Positions 1-12,720 of a DNA stretch of 64,000 nucleotides are shown piece by piece (within the stretch, counting starts at the first letter, position 1; every line of letters begins with the position of its first letter). A model generated the notes under the pieces. That model was not told the origin of the DNA. It made no database searches and worked only from the letters and a program-made list of their open reading frames with translations. The position numbers and the translations under genes were made by a program. Origin of the DNA: Cocos nucifera (taxonomy: Eukaryota; Streptophyta; Magnoliopsida; Arecales; Arecaceae); NCBI GenBank assembly GCA_006176705.1, contig QRFJ01000046.1, positions 2,652,545 to 2,716,544 on the forward strand. Direction: 5' to 3'.

Positions 1-308
1 CCCGACGGGGCATCCCGACAAGTCCCACCCCGGGGGTTCCAAAGGATCGAGCGGCATTGCAAACGGGCGGGAGCCGGAATGCGCATCCCGTGGGCATGGC
101 GATCGGGACCTGGGCAGCGGGGTCCCGAATCCCCTGCCGACCCGCCCGCGCGCGGCAGCGGCGACCCCCAACACCCCGAAGGGGCGTCCCGGCAATCCCA
201 ACCCCGGGGGTTCCGGAGGACCGAGCGACGTTGCAAATTGGTGGGGGGGGCCGGGCTGCGCGCACGTTGCAGGCGCCGGGGGGAGAATTACCCCGGGGGG
301 CAATAGAT
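1..308. repeat. GC-rich tandem repeat, period about 174 bp
   Basis: Two related GC-rich blocks follow each other. The motif CGGGGGTTCC followed by a GATCGAGCGGC/GACCGAGCGAC-type stretch and TTGCAAA occurs near position 31 and again near 205, giving a period of about 174 bp. The block is far richer in GC than the rest of the window and stops abruptly near 308, shortly before an A15 run at about 338. It could be the end of a satellite array or the edge of a transposable element that continues outside the window. No protein is recognised in it; its reading frames are by-products of the GC content. Confidence 0.55.
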
Positions 309-1457
309 CAGCAGTTCAATAGGACGCAAGAATTGGCAAAAAAAAAAAAAAAAGTCCGATCCTGTGCTATATAAAGTTCCAGATGATCTTAAAATATATG
401 ATTAAATATCATGATCCATCTTATGAAGATTGTACAGGAAAAGCAAAAAATAGCCTCAACATGACGAGTAAATTTTGACGGATGAAGTATAGAGCTTTCA
501 AAAGTAATATGTGAGAGATGGCTAAATTCTGGCATTTCATTTTTGGCTTTTAGTTTTAAGGGACGGAAGGAGGTATATAATTGGGTCTTGAAGGTGAGAT
601 GCGAAGGCTTCGTACTTTTATTAAAAACCTGAATTAGTTATACTATTCTAGGCTTTTTAATGATCTTTGTTACAATCACATCAAGCACCATAACTCGTAA
701 ATTTAAAAATTTCAAAGCACCATAACAAGCATCAAACCCTTGACCTCTTCGAAGATAAATAATGTATGAGTACCTAAAATAAACTTTAATTCGACTTACA
801 TGCTCAATGCTTATTTGGTAGGCCTAATTAGAGATCTTATTAGAGAACTTTACATTCATACGAAGCAAAAGGCCATAGAGCTTAATGCAATTTTCCATTT
901 GTTTCCTTTTTTTTTGGGGTAATATTCCATTTGTTTCCATTTGAACGTGATTATGGTGTGGCATTGAGAAAAATGCCACCAAAACCCTGGCCAATTGCAC
1001 CAAGCCTCGTGAATCGGACCATCTCCACGTACCACACGCAAGTTGAGACAAATCAGGGATGGGGAAAACATATTGGGTTGCACAACAACATTCTTTTCAG
1101 AATTAACACCATTTATCACATGCCCAAATAATAGGACCTACATTATTTTTGCAATATAGATATTGAAGTCAAATAACAACATAACTACGTGCAATATAAA
1201 TTTAACTATATACAATGACAAATTAATAATATACAATATAAAATTAATTTTGTATAATGATAAATTAATAATTTATCATATTTATTTAACGATGTATGAT
1301 CTATCGTATGGTTGGAATCGGCTTATTGGAACCACGAGTCCTACAATTTCCTGACAACATAAATGTGCAAGGCCGGAAACAAAACATTCACTAAGTGGTG
1401 GAAGTTATAACAAGTTTAATTATGAGCATGACATTATGAGGTATAATGAAATGATTG

Positions 1458-1461
<4 letters not shown>
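309..1461. other. AT-rich intergenic DNA, no gene seen
   Basis: There is an A-run at about 338-352, then unremarkable AT-rich sequence. Positions about 1190-1290 hold short degenerate repeats built on ATACAATATAAA and AATTAATAAT. No splice-supported gene, RNA gene or element end was found. Confidence 0.5.

Positions 1462-1539
<78 letters not shown>
1462..1539. repeat. (AT)n microsatellite
   Basis: About 39 uninterrupted AT dinucleotides. The Tyr/Ile-repeat frame through it is an artefact. Confidence 0.97.
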
Positions 1540-1540
<1 letters not shown>

Positions 1541-2265
1541 CAGCAACAATAACACTATATGTTTGTGGATTGTAGCCATTTGCTACCGCATTTTCTCTTA
1601 CTTGAAAGAGAGATTAGCAGCTAGTTCCTTAAATTTTGAAAGAATCACATAAATGATCTGAACCTATATAAGGGCGATTCACAATTGTATGACGGTATGA
1701 TTTGTTTCCCTCATTGCACCTAAAACTCGGCTTAGAATTGATCATGGCAAAGAAAGGGGTGTGTGTGTGTATCATGCGGTTCATTTTAAATAAAGCGAAA
1801 TCTCGCTCAAATTTATATTTTAGGGGCTTCTCAAGGTCACCCGAGCTCCCAGCTCCTTGGGCCGAGGCCCTATCTCTGGGGCCCAGACTACAGGACCGTG
1901 GAAAATGTTCTGCTCACCGATAGGTACTGCTACCATCCTTACTTTTGAGGTCTTACTTACGCGTGAAGCACGCGGCAGAAGAGGCGTACGTTACCGATCC
2001 CCTTGGTCCGTTTCGACTCAGCGAGAGGCTCCGCTGCTCGTCGTCAAGGTAAGGTTCTCCCGAAATCCCAATTCCATCCCAAAACCTCCTCTTTTACTGC
2101 CTAAAACCCTAAATTCCCCATCGAATCCACTTTATTCCCCGAGTTTCTACGTCTCCTACCTCGCACGATCCTCCAATTCGAACCCCTCAGTTCGTTTGGG
2201 TTCTCATGTATCCAAGACCTGCATCTCCGAGTTAGGGTTGTCGGGAATCGGCTGGAGCTATAGAA
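1540..2265 (+). promoter_or_regulatory. Promoter and 5' leader of the CCX gene, with possible leader intron
   Basis: This is the region directly upstream of the exchanger start codon. A good splice donor, AAG followed by GTAAGG, lies near 2049, and a CAG acceptor lies near 2190, so a leader intron of about 140 bp is plausible. A telobox (AAACCCTAA, 2104-2112) lies inside it. A short upstream ORF sits at 2206-2235. The transcription start is not identifiable by eye. The splice sites and telobox are seen directly; their use is inferred. Confidence 0.4.
2206..2235 (+). promoter_or_regulatory. Upstream ORF (9 codons) in the CCX leader
   Basis: An ATG at 2206 opens nine codons and stops with TAG at 2233-2235, 30 nt before the main ATG at 2266. 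It could lower translation of the exchanger or cause reinitiation. It is real in sequence, but its presence in the mRNA depends on where transcription starts. Confidence 0.35.
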
Positions 2266-4194
2266 ATGGACGTGATCATCAGACACCATGGTAGATTTCG
2301 TGCAGTCTTCAATGGTTTTTGTGTTCTGGTACTGCTCTTCTTCTTATACAACAGAGACGACGTTCTCCGGAACCCTTTCGTCCGCCAGAACTCCAATTTT
2401 TCCTCTCCCTGGGTTTCAAAATCCAATCTTTTTTCTCATCGGCGGATCGCCGAGGTTCCTCTCACCAATTCAACCAAGGGGGTTCTCCAATTTGATGGGA
2501 TGAATGAGAATTCCGAATCCTTTGGCAATCCCACGGAGGCATGCACTGGATTAGCCCAGCATGAGGGTTTTGGCACCCAGTGTGATTTCTTGAAGGCGCA
2601 TCGGCAGTGCCATTCTGGTGGATTCATCGATTACCTCACGTTTTTCTACTGTGATTGCGAGAAATTTCGCGTATTGGGCTTCGCCACGCTTGGCCTATGG
2701 CTGGCAGCTCTGTTTTATATGCTGGGAAACACTGCTGCCGATTACTTCTGTTGTAATTTAGAGAAGCTCTCCAGCTTACTGAAGCTTCCTGCGACCGTTG
2801 CTGGGGTCACCCTCCTCCCACTTGGGAATGGTGCTCCTGATGTCTTTGCTAGCATAGCTTCTTTTGTAGGGACCGGCGCTGGGGAGGTGGGTCTCAATAG
2901 TGTATTGGGCGGTGCAGTCTTTGTTACTTGCATTGTCGTTGGGACTGTTTCGTTATGTGTTGCGGAGAAGAATGTTCAGATTGATCGGAAATGCTTCATC
3001 CGGGATATTTGCTTCTTTCTGTGGACATTGGTGTCTTTGTCCATTATCTTGATTGTTGGAAGGGTGCCTGTTTGGGGAGCATTCTTGTTTGTTTCAATTT
3101 ATGTGGTTTATGCATTCACCGTGGCAGCAAATGAGATGCTAAGGAAGCATGCTCGATTGTTGAAGTTTGATGTCGTGACTCCGTTGCTTCCGGTTAGAGG
3201 GGGCATCTTTTCTCATAGTGTTGAAGAGGATGAATCTGTTTACAGCTCTATTCTGGATGAAGATATGAACAATGAGACGCAGCAGTTGCATACTTCATTA
3301 CCTCAGTGGATGTGGGTATCACATGTGGCTATTTATTCGAATCAGGGCAGCAGGGCTAATTCATTTGAGAATGGCAGGCCTTTATGGGGTTGGAGCGATG
3401 AAGGAGAGGTGGCAACCTCATTTTTCTCTTGTTCTAACTTACTTTTTTGGATGGAGATGCCTTTGTCTATTCCGAGAAAGTTAACAATTCCAATTGTCGA
3501 TGAAGAAAGGTGGTCAAAAGGATATGCAGCTGCCAGTGCTTTTTTAGCACCTCTTCTGTTGACATTTATCTGGAACAGCCGTGAAAGTGAGGGCTCCAAA
3601 GTCAATGTTACTGCTTATGTTGTAGGTGGTATCATCGGTGCTGCGCTTGCTGTTCTTGCTTTCCTATACACGAGCACTGATCGCCCACCAAGAAGGTTCT
3701 TGTTTCCATGGGTAGTAGGAGGTTTTATAATGAGTATAGTGTGGTTCTATATTGTTGCTAATGAGCTAATTGTGCTTTTGGTGGCCTTGGGTGTAATCTT
3801 GGGCATCAATCCATCTATTCTTGGATTGACAGTATTGGCATGGGGTAATTCAATGGGTGACTTGGTGTCAAACATCGCTTTGGCTATGAATGGAGGAGAT
3901 GGAGTGCAGATTGCCATGTCGGGGTGCTATGCTGGGCCCATGTTCAACACACTTGCTGGTCTGGGGATGTCAATGTTGCTTAAAGCATGGTCGACAGCAC
4001 CTGCTTCTTATGAGCTTCCACATGATAGGTCCTTGGTTTATACAATAAGTTTTCTTATGTCAGGACTCGTCTGGGCTCTTGTTATTTTACCACGGAGTGA
4101 CATGCGTCCGAACAAGATGCTGGGTTTTGGCCTCATAACTCTTTATCTGATATTTCTCTCTGGTAGGGTGATCTATGCAATGGGAGTCTTATAA
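2266..4194 (+). CDS. Cation/calcium exchanger (CCX, NCKX-like), 642 aa, single exon
   Basis: Member of the plant CCX group of the Ca2+/cation antiporter superfamily, which exchanges Na+, K+ or Ca2+ across membranes (vacuole, endomembrane or plasma membrane depending on the member). The protein has an N-terminal hydrophobic anchor (about residues 13-28), a luminal or outer stretch with several Cys (93-132), and two hydrophobic blocks (about 135-290 and 417-642). A hydrophilic, acidic loop (about 291-416) separates the blocks. The first alpha-repeat carries GNGAPD at 187-192 and the second carries GNSMGD at 527-532, the ion-coordinating signatures of the family. The length equals that of the longer Arabidopsis CCX proteins, and most plant CCX genes lack coding introns, as here. 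The start is the first in-frame ATG and lies 30 nt after a short upstream ORF. The transported ions cannot be told from sequence alone. Confidence 0.95.
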   Translation: MDVIIRHHGRFRAVFNGFCVLVLLFFLYNRDDVLRNPFVRQNSNFSSPWVSKSNLFSHRRIAEVPLTNSTKGVLQFDGMNENSESFGNPTEACTGLAQHEGFGTQCDFLKAHRQCHSGGFIDYLTFFYCDCEKFRVLGFATLGLWLAALFYMLGNTAADYFCCNLEKLSSLLKLPATVAGVTLLPLGNGAPDVFASIASFVGTGAGEVGLNSVLGGAVFVTCIVVGTVSLCVAEKNVQIDRKCFIRDICFFLWTLVSLSIILIVGRVPVWGAFLFVSIYVVYAFTVAANEMLRKHARLLKFDVVTPLLPVRGGIFSHSVEEDESVYSSILDEDMNNETQQLHTSLPQWMWVSHVAIYSNQGSRANSFENGRPLWGWSDEGEVATSFFSCSNLLFWMEMPLSIPRKLTIPIVDEERWSKGYAAASAFLAPLLLTFIWNSRESEGSKVNVTAYVVGGIIGAALAVLAFLYTSTDRPPRRFLFPWVVGGFIMSIVWFYIVANELIVLLVALGVILGINPSILGLTVLAWGNSMGDLVSNIALAMNGGDGVQIAMSGCYAGPMFNTLAGLGMSMLLKAWSTAPASYELPHDRSLVYTISFLMSGLVWALVILPRSDMRPNKMLGFGLITLYLIFLSGRVIYAMGVL

Positions 4195-7100
4195 CTGGCT
4201 GGTTCACGTTGATCATGGGAACACTCAGGATGCACTTGTCAACATGAACAGGAAAGGCATGATTCGATGGAGCTTTGTATTGTTGATCATGTTAGATCAT
4301 GTTGTGTTGAGACCGTAAATCAAAAACTGGTAGTGGCTACCTAGCCACATATACATAACAAAATTGGGCGAAGTTGTATAGGTTTATTTGAATCACATCT
4401 TATTTCAGTTTTTCTCCGATCTACACATATGTCATGGCCTACTCAATGGGTGTTCTAATTGCTGCACTTGTTGCGGGCTGGTGAGTTGGTTCTGCTGTTT
4501 GTTTGTAGATAAACAACTCTTTCTCAGTGCTGAGCTATGAGGCCTGGCATGCCTTTTTTTCCTATATTGTTCTCATGTAAGATTGTAGTTTTCTTGGATT
4601 GCTTTAATTTAGTGAATTTTGTTTAGTTAGATCTTCTATCTTAATTATTGTATTGATGACCTCCTAAGGATTAAGTCAATATTTTGCCTGTCAAATAGGA
4701 CCATTTTTCAGCAAAAAAATCAAGATAGATTCTCTTTGGTTTGTTACCTTGCTCACAAATTGAGCTTTCTAGCTGGCTAAAGCAAATGTCGTTTTCAGGA
4801 ACTTCATGTCTAAATAAAACATTGACCGGTCATGCATAATGAAGCACACTGTATCATTTTTATATTCTTTAAGAAAGTTCTATTGTTTGTGACTTTCATC
4901 TTATAAATAGGAAAGGCTTTAAAACTGGAATGTCGAAGTAGCATGTATTTTTAACTGTTGGTGTTACTTTGTGGATAATTTTCATACTTATACATGGAAA
5001 ATAAAAAAAACTTCTACCTTGTTCACTCTTTTTGTAATACCACTCACCGGAGGCAATCACCTTCAACTTTTTGAGGGCAAGACATCTAACTTAATTGTAC
5101 TCTATCTAAATTCTGTTTTCAATATGGTGTTGAATAATCTTTAATTGAGAGCTAAGATGTTCTCTTATAGGTTGGCAAAAAGAAAGAGAACTTTTTTTGG
5201 GATTTTATACTCAAAGGTTCTAAATATTTTCGGGGGGTAAATCTTGATGAAGATTCATCAGCTAGAAGGCATAGATGCACCTGATGAGCTGGGACCATTA
5301 GGTTATCTTCATAGTCCTCTTCATGCAAAGAGCATTGAATAGAATGATATCATCGGTACCATATCATTCTGACATGACATTGAGAGCTGGGACTCCTGCA
5401 GGACAGCGATTCTCTTGAACGGGATGTCCCAACCATCTTGGTTTATCTTGACTTTCCTGATTGCATCAAGACACTCAGGATACACAGGGCTGGACCGAGA
5501 AACCTTTTTTTTTTCTCTTTCTAATTCTCTGTTATTATCTATTTTAGTACGTCCCTACCATACCATTCCCTTTCTGGTACCATATCATCCTAGAAGCAAA
5601 TCAGGATGGTTCCTAGTAGCAAGATTTAAACCCTTGGTAGCATTAGATATATAGAATGTTTTCACACGTGTCTATATTTTTGTCTCCAAAATAATTGTAT
5701 TGAAAGTTTTGCTTAAGCAAAAGTAAGGCCCCACGAAAGAGTGGGAAGTTGTAGCAAAACACATTAACAGTTGTGATTTGCATGCAAAGCCAAGACAGGT
5801 AAACATACAAAGGAAAGATGACCAGGGGAGAAGTTTGGTCTGCTTCATATGATGATCTCCTTGATGGAAATTAGATGCAAATCTGATGTAGATGGTTTCC
5901 TAAACTGCAACTTCAACTAGCTTGAGTAGATAGGTGGAAAATGTCAAGCAATTTGGAGATAATTTCTTTTGTTGACGAAATTTAGTATTGAGCAAAGTGA
6001 GTCCAAAGAGGCCCCTGCTAAAATGAGGAACTCTATTTTAATAATTAATTGGATTATTAGATTGCTTTAATGAGGTCAAAAGAGTTATTAGGTAATGCAT
6101 ACTATACCATCAAGGAGCTGCAACCATGAGATCATATTAGAGGTTGGTTGATTTTATTAAATAGCTCCTTCAGAAAATTTTGGTGAACTAGCTCTGAAGG
6201 TGAGGAAATTGAATGATGATCAGACAAATTGGTATGATGGTGCCATCTTCTATAAGCTTATCATGGTACACATAACTGTACCAGCTTTCATGAAGTTGAT
6301 CTTATGTGTTTCTGTATCCTATGTTCTACGAGGGTAAGCAATGGAGGTCATTACTCTTGCTTGGGCCTAATGAAAAGAACTAGAGAGATGAATAGAATCT
6401 AAATATTGTTTTATTAACTTGGAGAACATGAAGGCTAGAATATTACAATAGGTTGTTTGGTGGGTGTTGAGATGATACAGGATGTTGTATTGTAGAGAGC
6501 TAGTCTTGGCCTTTGAAACTCTTGTTAATTTACTCTTACCATATGTCATCTGCAAATGGTATAATGTTAGTTTATGAGATGAGAATAGATTTTAGTGCTG
6601 AATTGAAATTATGGAGGGAAGTTAGAGGATTATCATCATTAACACCTTTTCTCATTAATGTAGTGTTGGCTACAAAGCATGATACCAACCCAATAAGGAT
6701 TCATGGAAGGAACCATAAGTTTTTACATCTAGAAATTAACCTGACATCAACTCCTTGGATGATTGGTGTTGAAATCCTATCCAAGGCAATAGCAGGAAGA
6801 GGAGGGGTTTGCCATGAACTTAGAAGGCTAGCTGGGAGGCAGGAAACCTAGCTTATGTGCAAAATCATTGAAATGCATGTAACTGTGGGATGAGAAACGA
6901 GGATGATGATTTAACCATACATATATTAAAGTTACTTTTTGATGCAGTCGCAATCAAAGAGTGCATGGTTGGGTCAGAAAGGAGGATAAGTTGGAATTGA
7001 AGCACCAATTTTTAGTTTTACTAGCTGTCCTTGGGGGTTTTAAAGAATTCATTGATATAATTTGTTGATACTTTTTCCTAAGAGTTTTTTAGTGGTTAAT

Positions 7101-9328
7101 AATGAATGGTTGCGGATAAAGATCTCTCTCTCTCTCTCTCTCTCTCGCATGCTCTTATGTTGGGCATATGTAAGTGCCGAGTATTGATGGACACTTGGTT
7201 TCTTTTGTACCAAAATCCCAAAAGAAAGGGCTACTCCACTTAAGAAATGGGGGTTTTATTTGGAAAGCTAATATGACCAGTTCCCCTTTGACATTTCATA
7301 AGCATTCAGTCGTGAAAATGGCATCCTTTGTCATTCATTTTTCAGGTCTTGCTATATAGTTGTATTTGCTCCCTTGTTTAGGAAGAGACAAGTTTAGATC
7401 ATACTCAAGAAATTCCCTTGTTTCATACCTTAACATGCTGCTAACCCCCTACAGGTTGTGAAATCCAAATTACATCTTCCTACAGCTGTCTGTACGTTGA
7501 GAGCGAGCCATTCACTCATCCTATTTAACTCTGTTCAGATGATTGTTTGAGACCAAATTCTTCGCACTTGCATCATGCTTGATGGAAGACTATCCAGTAT
7601 TGCAGCGAGCATCGGCATCACTAACCTTGGAAAATAAAAAGGTTTACTAATGGTAAATCACTGCTTTTTTGTTGCCATGGTCGTAGCATTCTTCAAATGC
7701 AAATCGCCAGTTCTACTGTAGTTCCTAACATATGAATAATATATCAGACAGGTATTAAAAAATTTCTCAATTCTTTTTTAAAAAATTTTTGGTCAAATAA
7801 TTTTTCAAATTATTATTCAAAAGTGAATCAATTCAGAACTATGCAATTATTCTTGAATCATATACGGATTTTATGATCTATTCGTAAATTATTCACAACT
7901 ACTAAAGAATTTATATTTTACAAGTTGATGATATCATATATTGTTGTCAGTGGTGATTTTTTTGGCTATTGTTTTTTGTTCTTGTTTCTTCAATACTTAT
8001 TTCTAATTAAAAATTATAAATATTTTAGAAGGATCTTTTTTAAAATTTTATCTTTTTTCTGATTCTTTTTATTTAATCGTGACCTTACTTCTTTTACTAC
8101 CTTCAGGATGATAAAATACTGTCTCGCTTGTTACCACCTCCCCCCTTCTGCTCACGAATGGCACTACGCCTTTTGAGCTGATGCGTTTCTATTACTCCTA
8201 CTAACGTTACACAGCGAGCCAGACGGTCAAATGCATCCTCCAACTTTTATCCAAAAAAAAAGAAAAAAAGAAAAAAAAGAATGCATCCGCTAGCGACGAG
8301 CGCATATTTGAACAACGTCCTTAAATGGCTTACTAAATGTTCTGTAGTGTTTAGCCTTAGACCATGCTATTGTTTCATTGGACTGTTAGATACTTTAAAA
8401 TATGCCGTAAAGACTCATAGCCACAGGTCACCGGGATCTTGATGAGTTTTCTTCTTTTAAAAAAATTCTTAAAACATAAAAATTGAAGAAAATGATCTGC
8501 CAATGCAAGGCTCAGAGGCTTTCAGTGCTAAGACTATACCATGTAGGCTATATGAGCCTCATATCTTGCCCACGTGGCCTCCAGCAAAACCACACCTGCC
8601 GTAACAAAACTGTAAGCAAATTCGAGACCAAAGTCCCAATCGGAGATGCATACCAAACAAGACTAAAAATGTAAAGAAGCTATAAGCTCTCGCAAACACC
8701 ATGAGTTCTTCGTAACTTGAACTAGATTACCTCAGACAACAGTGCCACTGGAATGCAATTCCATAATGATACAGATTCTATATATTTTTCCTGTTTTGGA
8801 GAAAAAAGGATTTGAAAGAATCCAATCTCTGAATTCAGAATCTAGTTCGTTCTTCATTTATGCCAACACTCTACAGCAGTAACCAGCAGGGGCAATTTCA
8901 AAATGCTAGACCTATAACATGAGATAGCCGAATGCTGGATTAGTATTTATCTTCCATCATTGTTAACTGCCACCCTATCACAAACTTTGCTGGGAGATGG
9001 TGGCCCCATATAGACAATTGTCCATTAAATTAAACCCGCATTCATTTACACATAATGCAACACCCAGAACATAACAAAGGATTTTCCCAAATTCGAACTT
9101 GCTATTAAGACAATGGACATACTACAAAACAAGTCACATATTAGAGAATGCAACACCCAGCACAATCCAAAACTCCGAAGACAAGTTATTCATAACCTGA
9201 TCTTTCATTAGCAATGAACTGTACACTATGATTACCCACAATAATCTAGCAGGATATGACACATACGGATGTGCACAGAGAGACTTATTATTACAGATCA
9301 TCTGAACGAAGAGGTCGGTACAAACATG
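4195..9328. other. Intergenic region between CCX and YIF1 with both 3' UTRs
   Basis: This 5.1 kb gap lies between two convergent genes. The first few hundred bases are the likely CCX 3' UTR, and the last few hundred (about 8950-9328) the likely YIF1 3' UTR. In between, about 5340-5600 contains several GGTACCATATCATTC-like segments resembling the GGTAC-rich repeats in the XPOT introns. A frame of about 112 codons at 6513-6851 (+) and one at 6367-6555 (-) match no family I know. No tRNA, LTR ends or other gene were seen. Confidence 0.45.
7123..7146. repeat. (TC)n microsatellite
   Basis: Twelve uninterrupted TC units. Confidence 0.95.
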
Positions 9329-10465
9329 TCACATTCCAAAATTCCCAAGCCAGAAGAACAACGGGAATTGAGCAATCGCCATCAAAAGAAGTAGATAGTG
9401 TTGCCTGCTCGAGTGCTTCTCATAGCTCCTAATCTCTGTGAAGATAACCCTCTTCATGGTCTTCACTAAATATACCCCCATACACATGCTCACCCATGGC
9501 ATCAGAAAATAATATGAGTAACTCCAAAATATCCTTGCCAGGATAGCCAAGGACAATCCTGCGAAAGCATACCCACCATACGCCACAATATCGAGAAGCG
9601 GCGCCTCCCCACCACCTAATGAATATAACAAACCTTTTAGGAGGGCAACCTGCATAAACCACCCAGCCAAACCCCTCGTGAACTGGAAACTCAAAGCTTC
9701 TGGACTAAACCTGCAAGAGATTCAACTACGATCCGTAACTGTTGTTGGTTAAAGATGTAGGGCAATGCAAGGATAACTTACTTTCCCATAAGACCAAATG
9801 AGAAGCCTGCAAGAATAATATAGGTACCAAAGGCCATGAAAGGGATGTATAGATCTGGGGCATTGATATCATAAATTGGAGGTTTATATGAAAGCCGACC
9901 TCCAACTGGCTCCGTTATCCTGGTCCAGTGACCCTGGATGAAACAAAATATAGCAAAAACAGAAATTACTTCTGCATGCTTGTTATGAAGCACGAGAAGC
10001 AATTGATTAGGGAGGTGAAGATAATAAAGAAAGTAGTAGGTTTACCCTGTGGAGGAATGGAAATAGGACCACTTTCAACTTATTCCTCACATACTGGTCA
10101 TTCACTTGAAAATAATACTGAGGATTGGAGAAATATTTGCTAATCTGTTACATTTGAGGCCAAAAGTCAGAAAATATAATGGCATGTTCTATTGTATACA
10201 GTGCCTACAAATAATTTCGAATGCAGAAGAAAGGCTATCAACTTATTTACAATGCACTGTACTAATGTGCATTCTCCATTCACATATTCCATACATTGCT
10301 TTGCATGAATTCAGAGCTCGAGCCCAAGAATTTTTCTCCATATGCCCCCAGGCCACCTCGGATAAGTCCAGACCCAGCTCCATAGAACGCATTGCCAAAT
10401 GGGTTTGGTTGAGGATTTACTGGAGGCCTCTGCATCCCAGCCTGATTGCCCAGATTATCATACAT
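9329..10465 (-). CDS. YIF1: YIF1-family Golgi/ER membrane protein, 267 aa, four coding exons
   Basis: YIF1 proteins partner with YIP1-type proteins and act in ER-to-Golgi vesicle traffic. Coding exons on the minus strand are 10465-10295, 10144-10046, 9933-9782 and 9710-9329; the introns have GTATGG, GTAAAC and GTAAGT donors and AG acceptors. They join to 267 aa, close to the Arabidopsis YIF1 length (about 269). The N-terminus is hydrophilic with the family run NPFGNAFYGAGSG (22-34). A conserved block follows with NPQYYFQVNDQYVRNKL (about 64-80) and HWTRITEPVGG (about 92-102). The C-terminal half holds four or five membrane segments with GEAPLLDIVAYGGYAF and ends in WLGNFGM. The start is the ATG just after the acceptor at 10468, which matches the family N-terminus. 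An untranslated first exon lies about 2.2 kb upstream. All codons are intact. Confidence 0.95.
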
Positions 10466-10467
10466 GG

Positions 10468-12635
10468 CTGCAGATGAAAACAGAAGTAGTTGTCCAGCAG
10501 ATTTAAATAAAATTATGATCAAACAACAGATCATACACAGAAAAGGACAACAAAACAGAAATTTCTAGTGTTAACCAAGATATTTTTTATTAACAAATAT
10601 TATAAAAACACACTACATCATATGCAGATTAAAATTACAGTTGAAAAAAGTTTCCAAGCTACCTAGTGGTCAATCAAGGCCGGCCCAATTTGGGCCTAAC
10701 TCAACTTTGACTGGCGGGCCATACTTCAGTCCCAAAACAGGACCTCCTCAGATCAGGTTGGCTGTAGTTTTAAAAATAGCTCAATTCAATCCAACTAACA
10801 AGACCAACGGAGTTAAGAATTTCAAGGCTGGCTCATTAAAAATCAGGTAGGCTCGCACCAAACCAAGCACGTCATAACTGGATTGTCTCCAAGTCAATAT
10901 TCTAGACATGAAACCATTTTGGAGCCCTTTTAAGGCATGCAGGGTTCGAATCACCTTGAACCAATCCATGTTATCCTTCATTTCTTCATTGAAAGAGGTT
11001 GAATGAAACAAGAAAAGGAGAATAACTGCATTATGTACTACGACAAGGATGTGGGAACAAAGGGATAATCTTCAGATCCTTGATAGATGGTTTGGCATTC
11101 GATAATAAGAAAAGAGTTTATTGGGCTAGGTAAATTATAATACCATGCTTTATTCAAGATTGCATATAATACGCAAAAATAAAGAGCAGTGCTGAATTTA
11201 TGAATAACACCACAAAGAGATTCACATGAAACAGGGTTTAGGCTGCTGAAACTTCTGGTTTTCCTAACTAGGCACTAATTCTGTTCTGCATGATTTTTCT
11301 GAGTTGTCCACTAATTTAGTATTTTCTTACGAGCAAAGATAAAGGGACAGGAACAAGGAAGCAGACAAGCAGTACTTTCAATAACTCACAGGTGCAAAAT
11401 AATATTCGGCAAAACTAAGGCCCTCCCAACTTCAAAGCCCTTAGAGAGATTGAGGCCAAAGCCAAGAGGGGAAGGCCCCATTCTCTACAAACAGCAAGCA
11501 TCAGGATGGCTGGCACCTCATCTTATTACATTATCTCCAGTCCAAGCATCGATTTCTTGGTTAGGTTTATCACTATCCCTTGCCCACCAAGCACAACGGT
11601 TCCTCCAGGCTTTCCCCTAGAAGAGCTAGGAAAAGAAAAAGGATATTCTAGCCCTAATAATTTCCTGCTTAAGTCATGCACAGGTTAATGTCTTTCAAAA
11701 ACAAGTTTTTATGATCCATATAAATTCCTTAGGCCCTGCTTAAGACTGTAATGGTCAAACCAACCAACCTAGCCAAGCCATACAAAACAATCAACAGAGT
11801 CTATAAAAAGTTGAATGAAACTGAGACACCAGGTTTTGAAAGTTAAACCAAATCAACATCTCATGTCAATGGGCAAGTGCACCATAAAGTTTTCCCACTA
11901 CAGAAGTCTAGACACTTCCTATCTCTAGAAACACCGTGATGGGAGATCTAAACCAGCCCCTTCTCCACTCCAAAAGTGATCAAATAATGGCATCCCCCCA
12001 TCCACCTATGGTCTGAAATCTCCTTTGTGCTTGTGAAACCTGGTCACCCATGCAATCAGTTCAGAGAGATTTAAAGTGCCGAAAAGCCGATTTGCCATGA
12101 ATTCACGCCATCACGGCCTAGCTCAATCAGCGCATAATTAACCATTGCCTCTCTATAATTCTAAGGAGGAATCCTGTTTTCTTATGCATTTCAGAAGCCG
12201 ACGGATAATGTTTAACAAATTGGCCAGAATTACAGAAAAATTAAAAGTAACAACAACAATAACAAGCCGATATTAAGAACTGAATGAGATAGAGATGTGC
12301 AAAAGTATAGCATCTTTGGTCATTGATGTTAACCTAACCAGTAAAGTGCCGAACATGAAGAAAAATCATCTATCCAGATACTTTTATCCAAAGATTTGAG
12401 TTTTCGATGGAAAAAATGCTACTTTTGATAGTCAGCAGCGATCTATTTGATCCATACAATAACGGATTGAGCTCAAAACTCGTAGCTCAATAGATCAATC
12501 CACAAAAAGGGAACGGCAATCAAGAAGGTCATAACTGAAGAAGATTAAATTGAAACGTTTGAACAAGGTTTAGATTAGATTGATTTAACCACGAGAGAGA
12601 TAGAGAGAGGAAGAAATTGGAGATGGAAAGCGTAC
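10468..12635 (-). other. YIF1: Long 5'UTR intron of the YIF1 gene
   Basis: The donor GAG followed by GTACGC lies at 12636/12635 and the acceptor CTGCAG ends at 10468, two bases before the start codon. The intron is 2,168 bp. It contains a stretch rich in GGCC/GGGCC words (about 10675-10860), of the same kind as one in an XPOT intron (about 51620-52090). No coding sequence is recognised inside. Confidence 0.7.
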
Positions 12636-12720
12636 CTCCAGAGCCTTGGCAACGCAAGATAAGCGATTCGAAGCGGACGAAGGAGGCAAAAGACGAAACC
12701 CTAGACGGTGTAGCGACGGA
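12636..12720 (-). promoter_or_regulatory. YIF1: Non-coding first exon and promoter-proximal region of YIF1
   Basis: The exon ends at 12636 with a clean donor. A telobox (AAACCCTA on the + strand, 12696-12703) lies within or just before it. The outer limit is approximate because the transcription start cannot be fixed by eye; transcription could begin as far out as about 12830. Confidence 0.55.

Noticed and set aside
1391..1579. Tyr/Ile-repeat peptide frame
   Set aside because: Product of the (AT)n microsatellite.
10920..10965. tRNA-like B box (GGTTCGAATCA)
   Set aside because: No A box, no acceptor-stem pairing and no cloverleaf around it.
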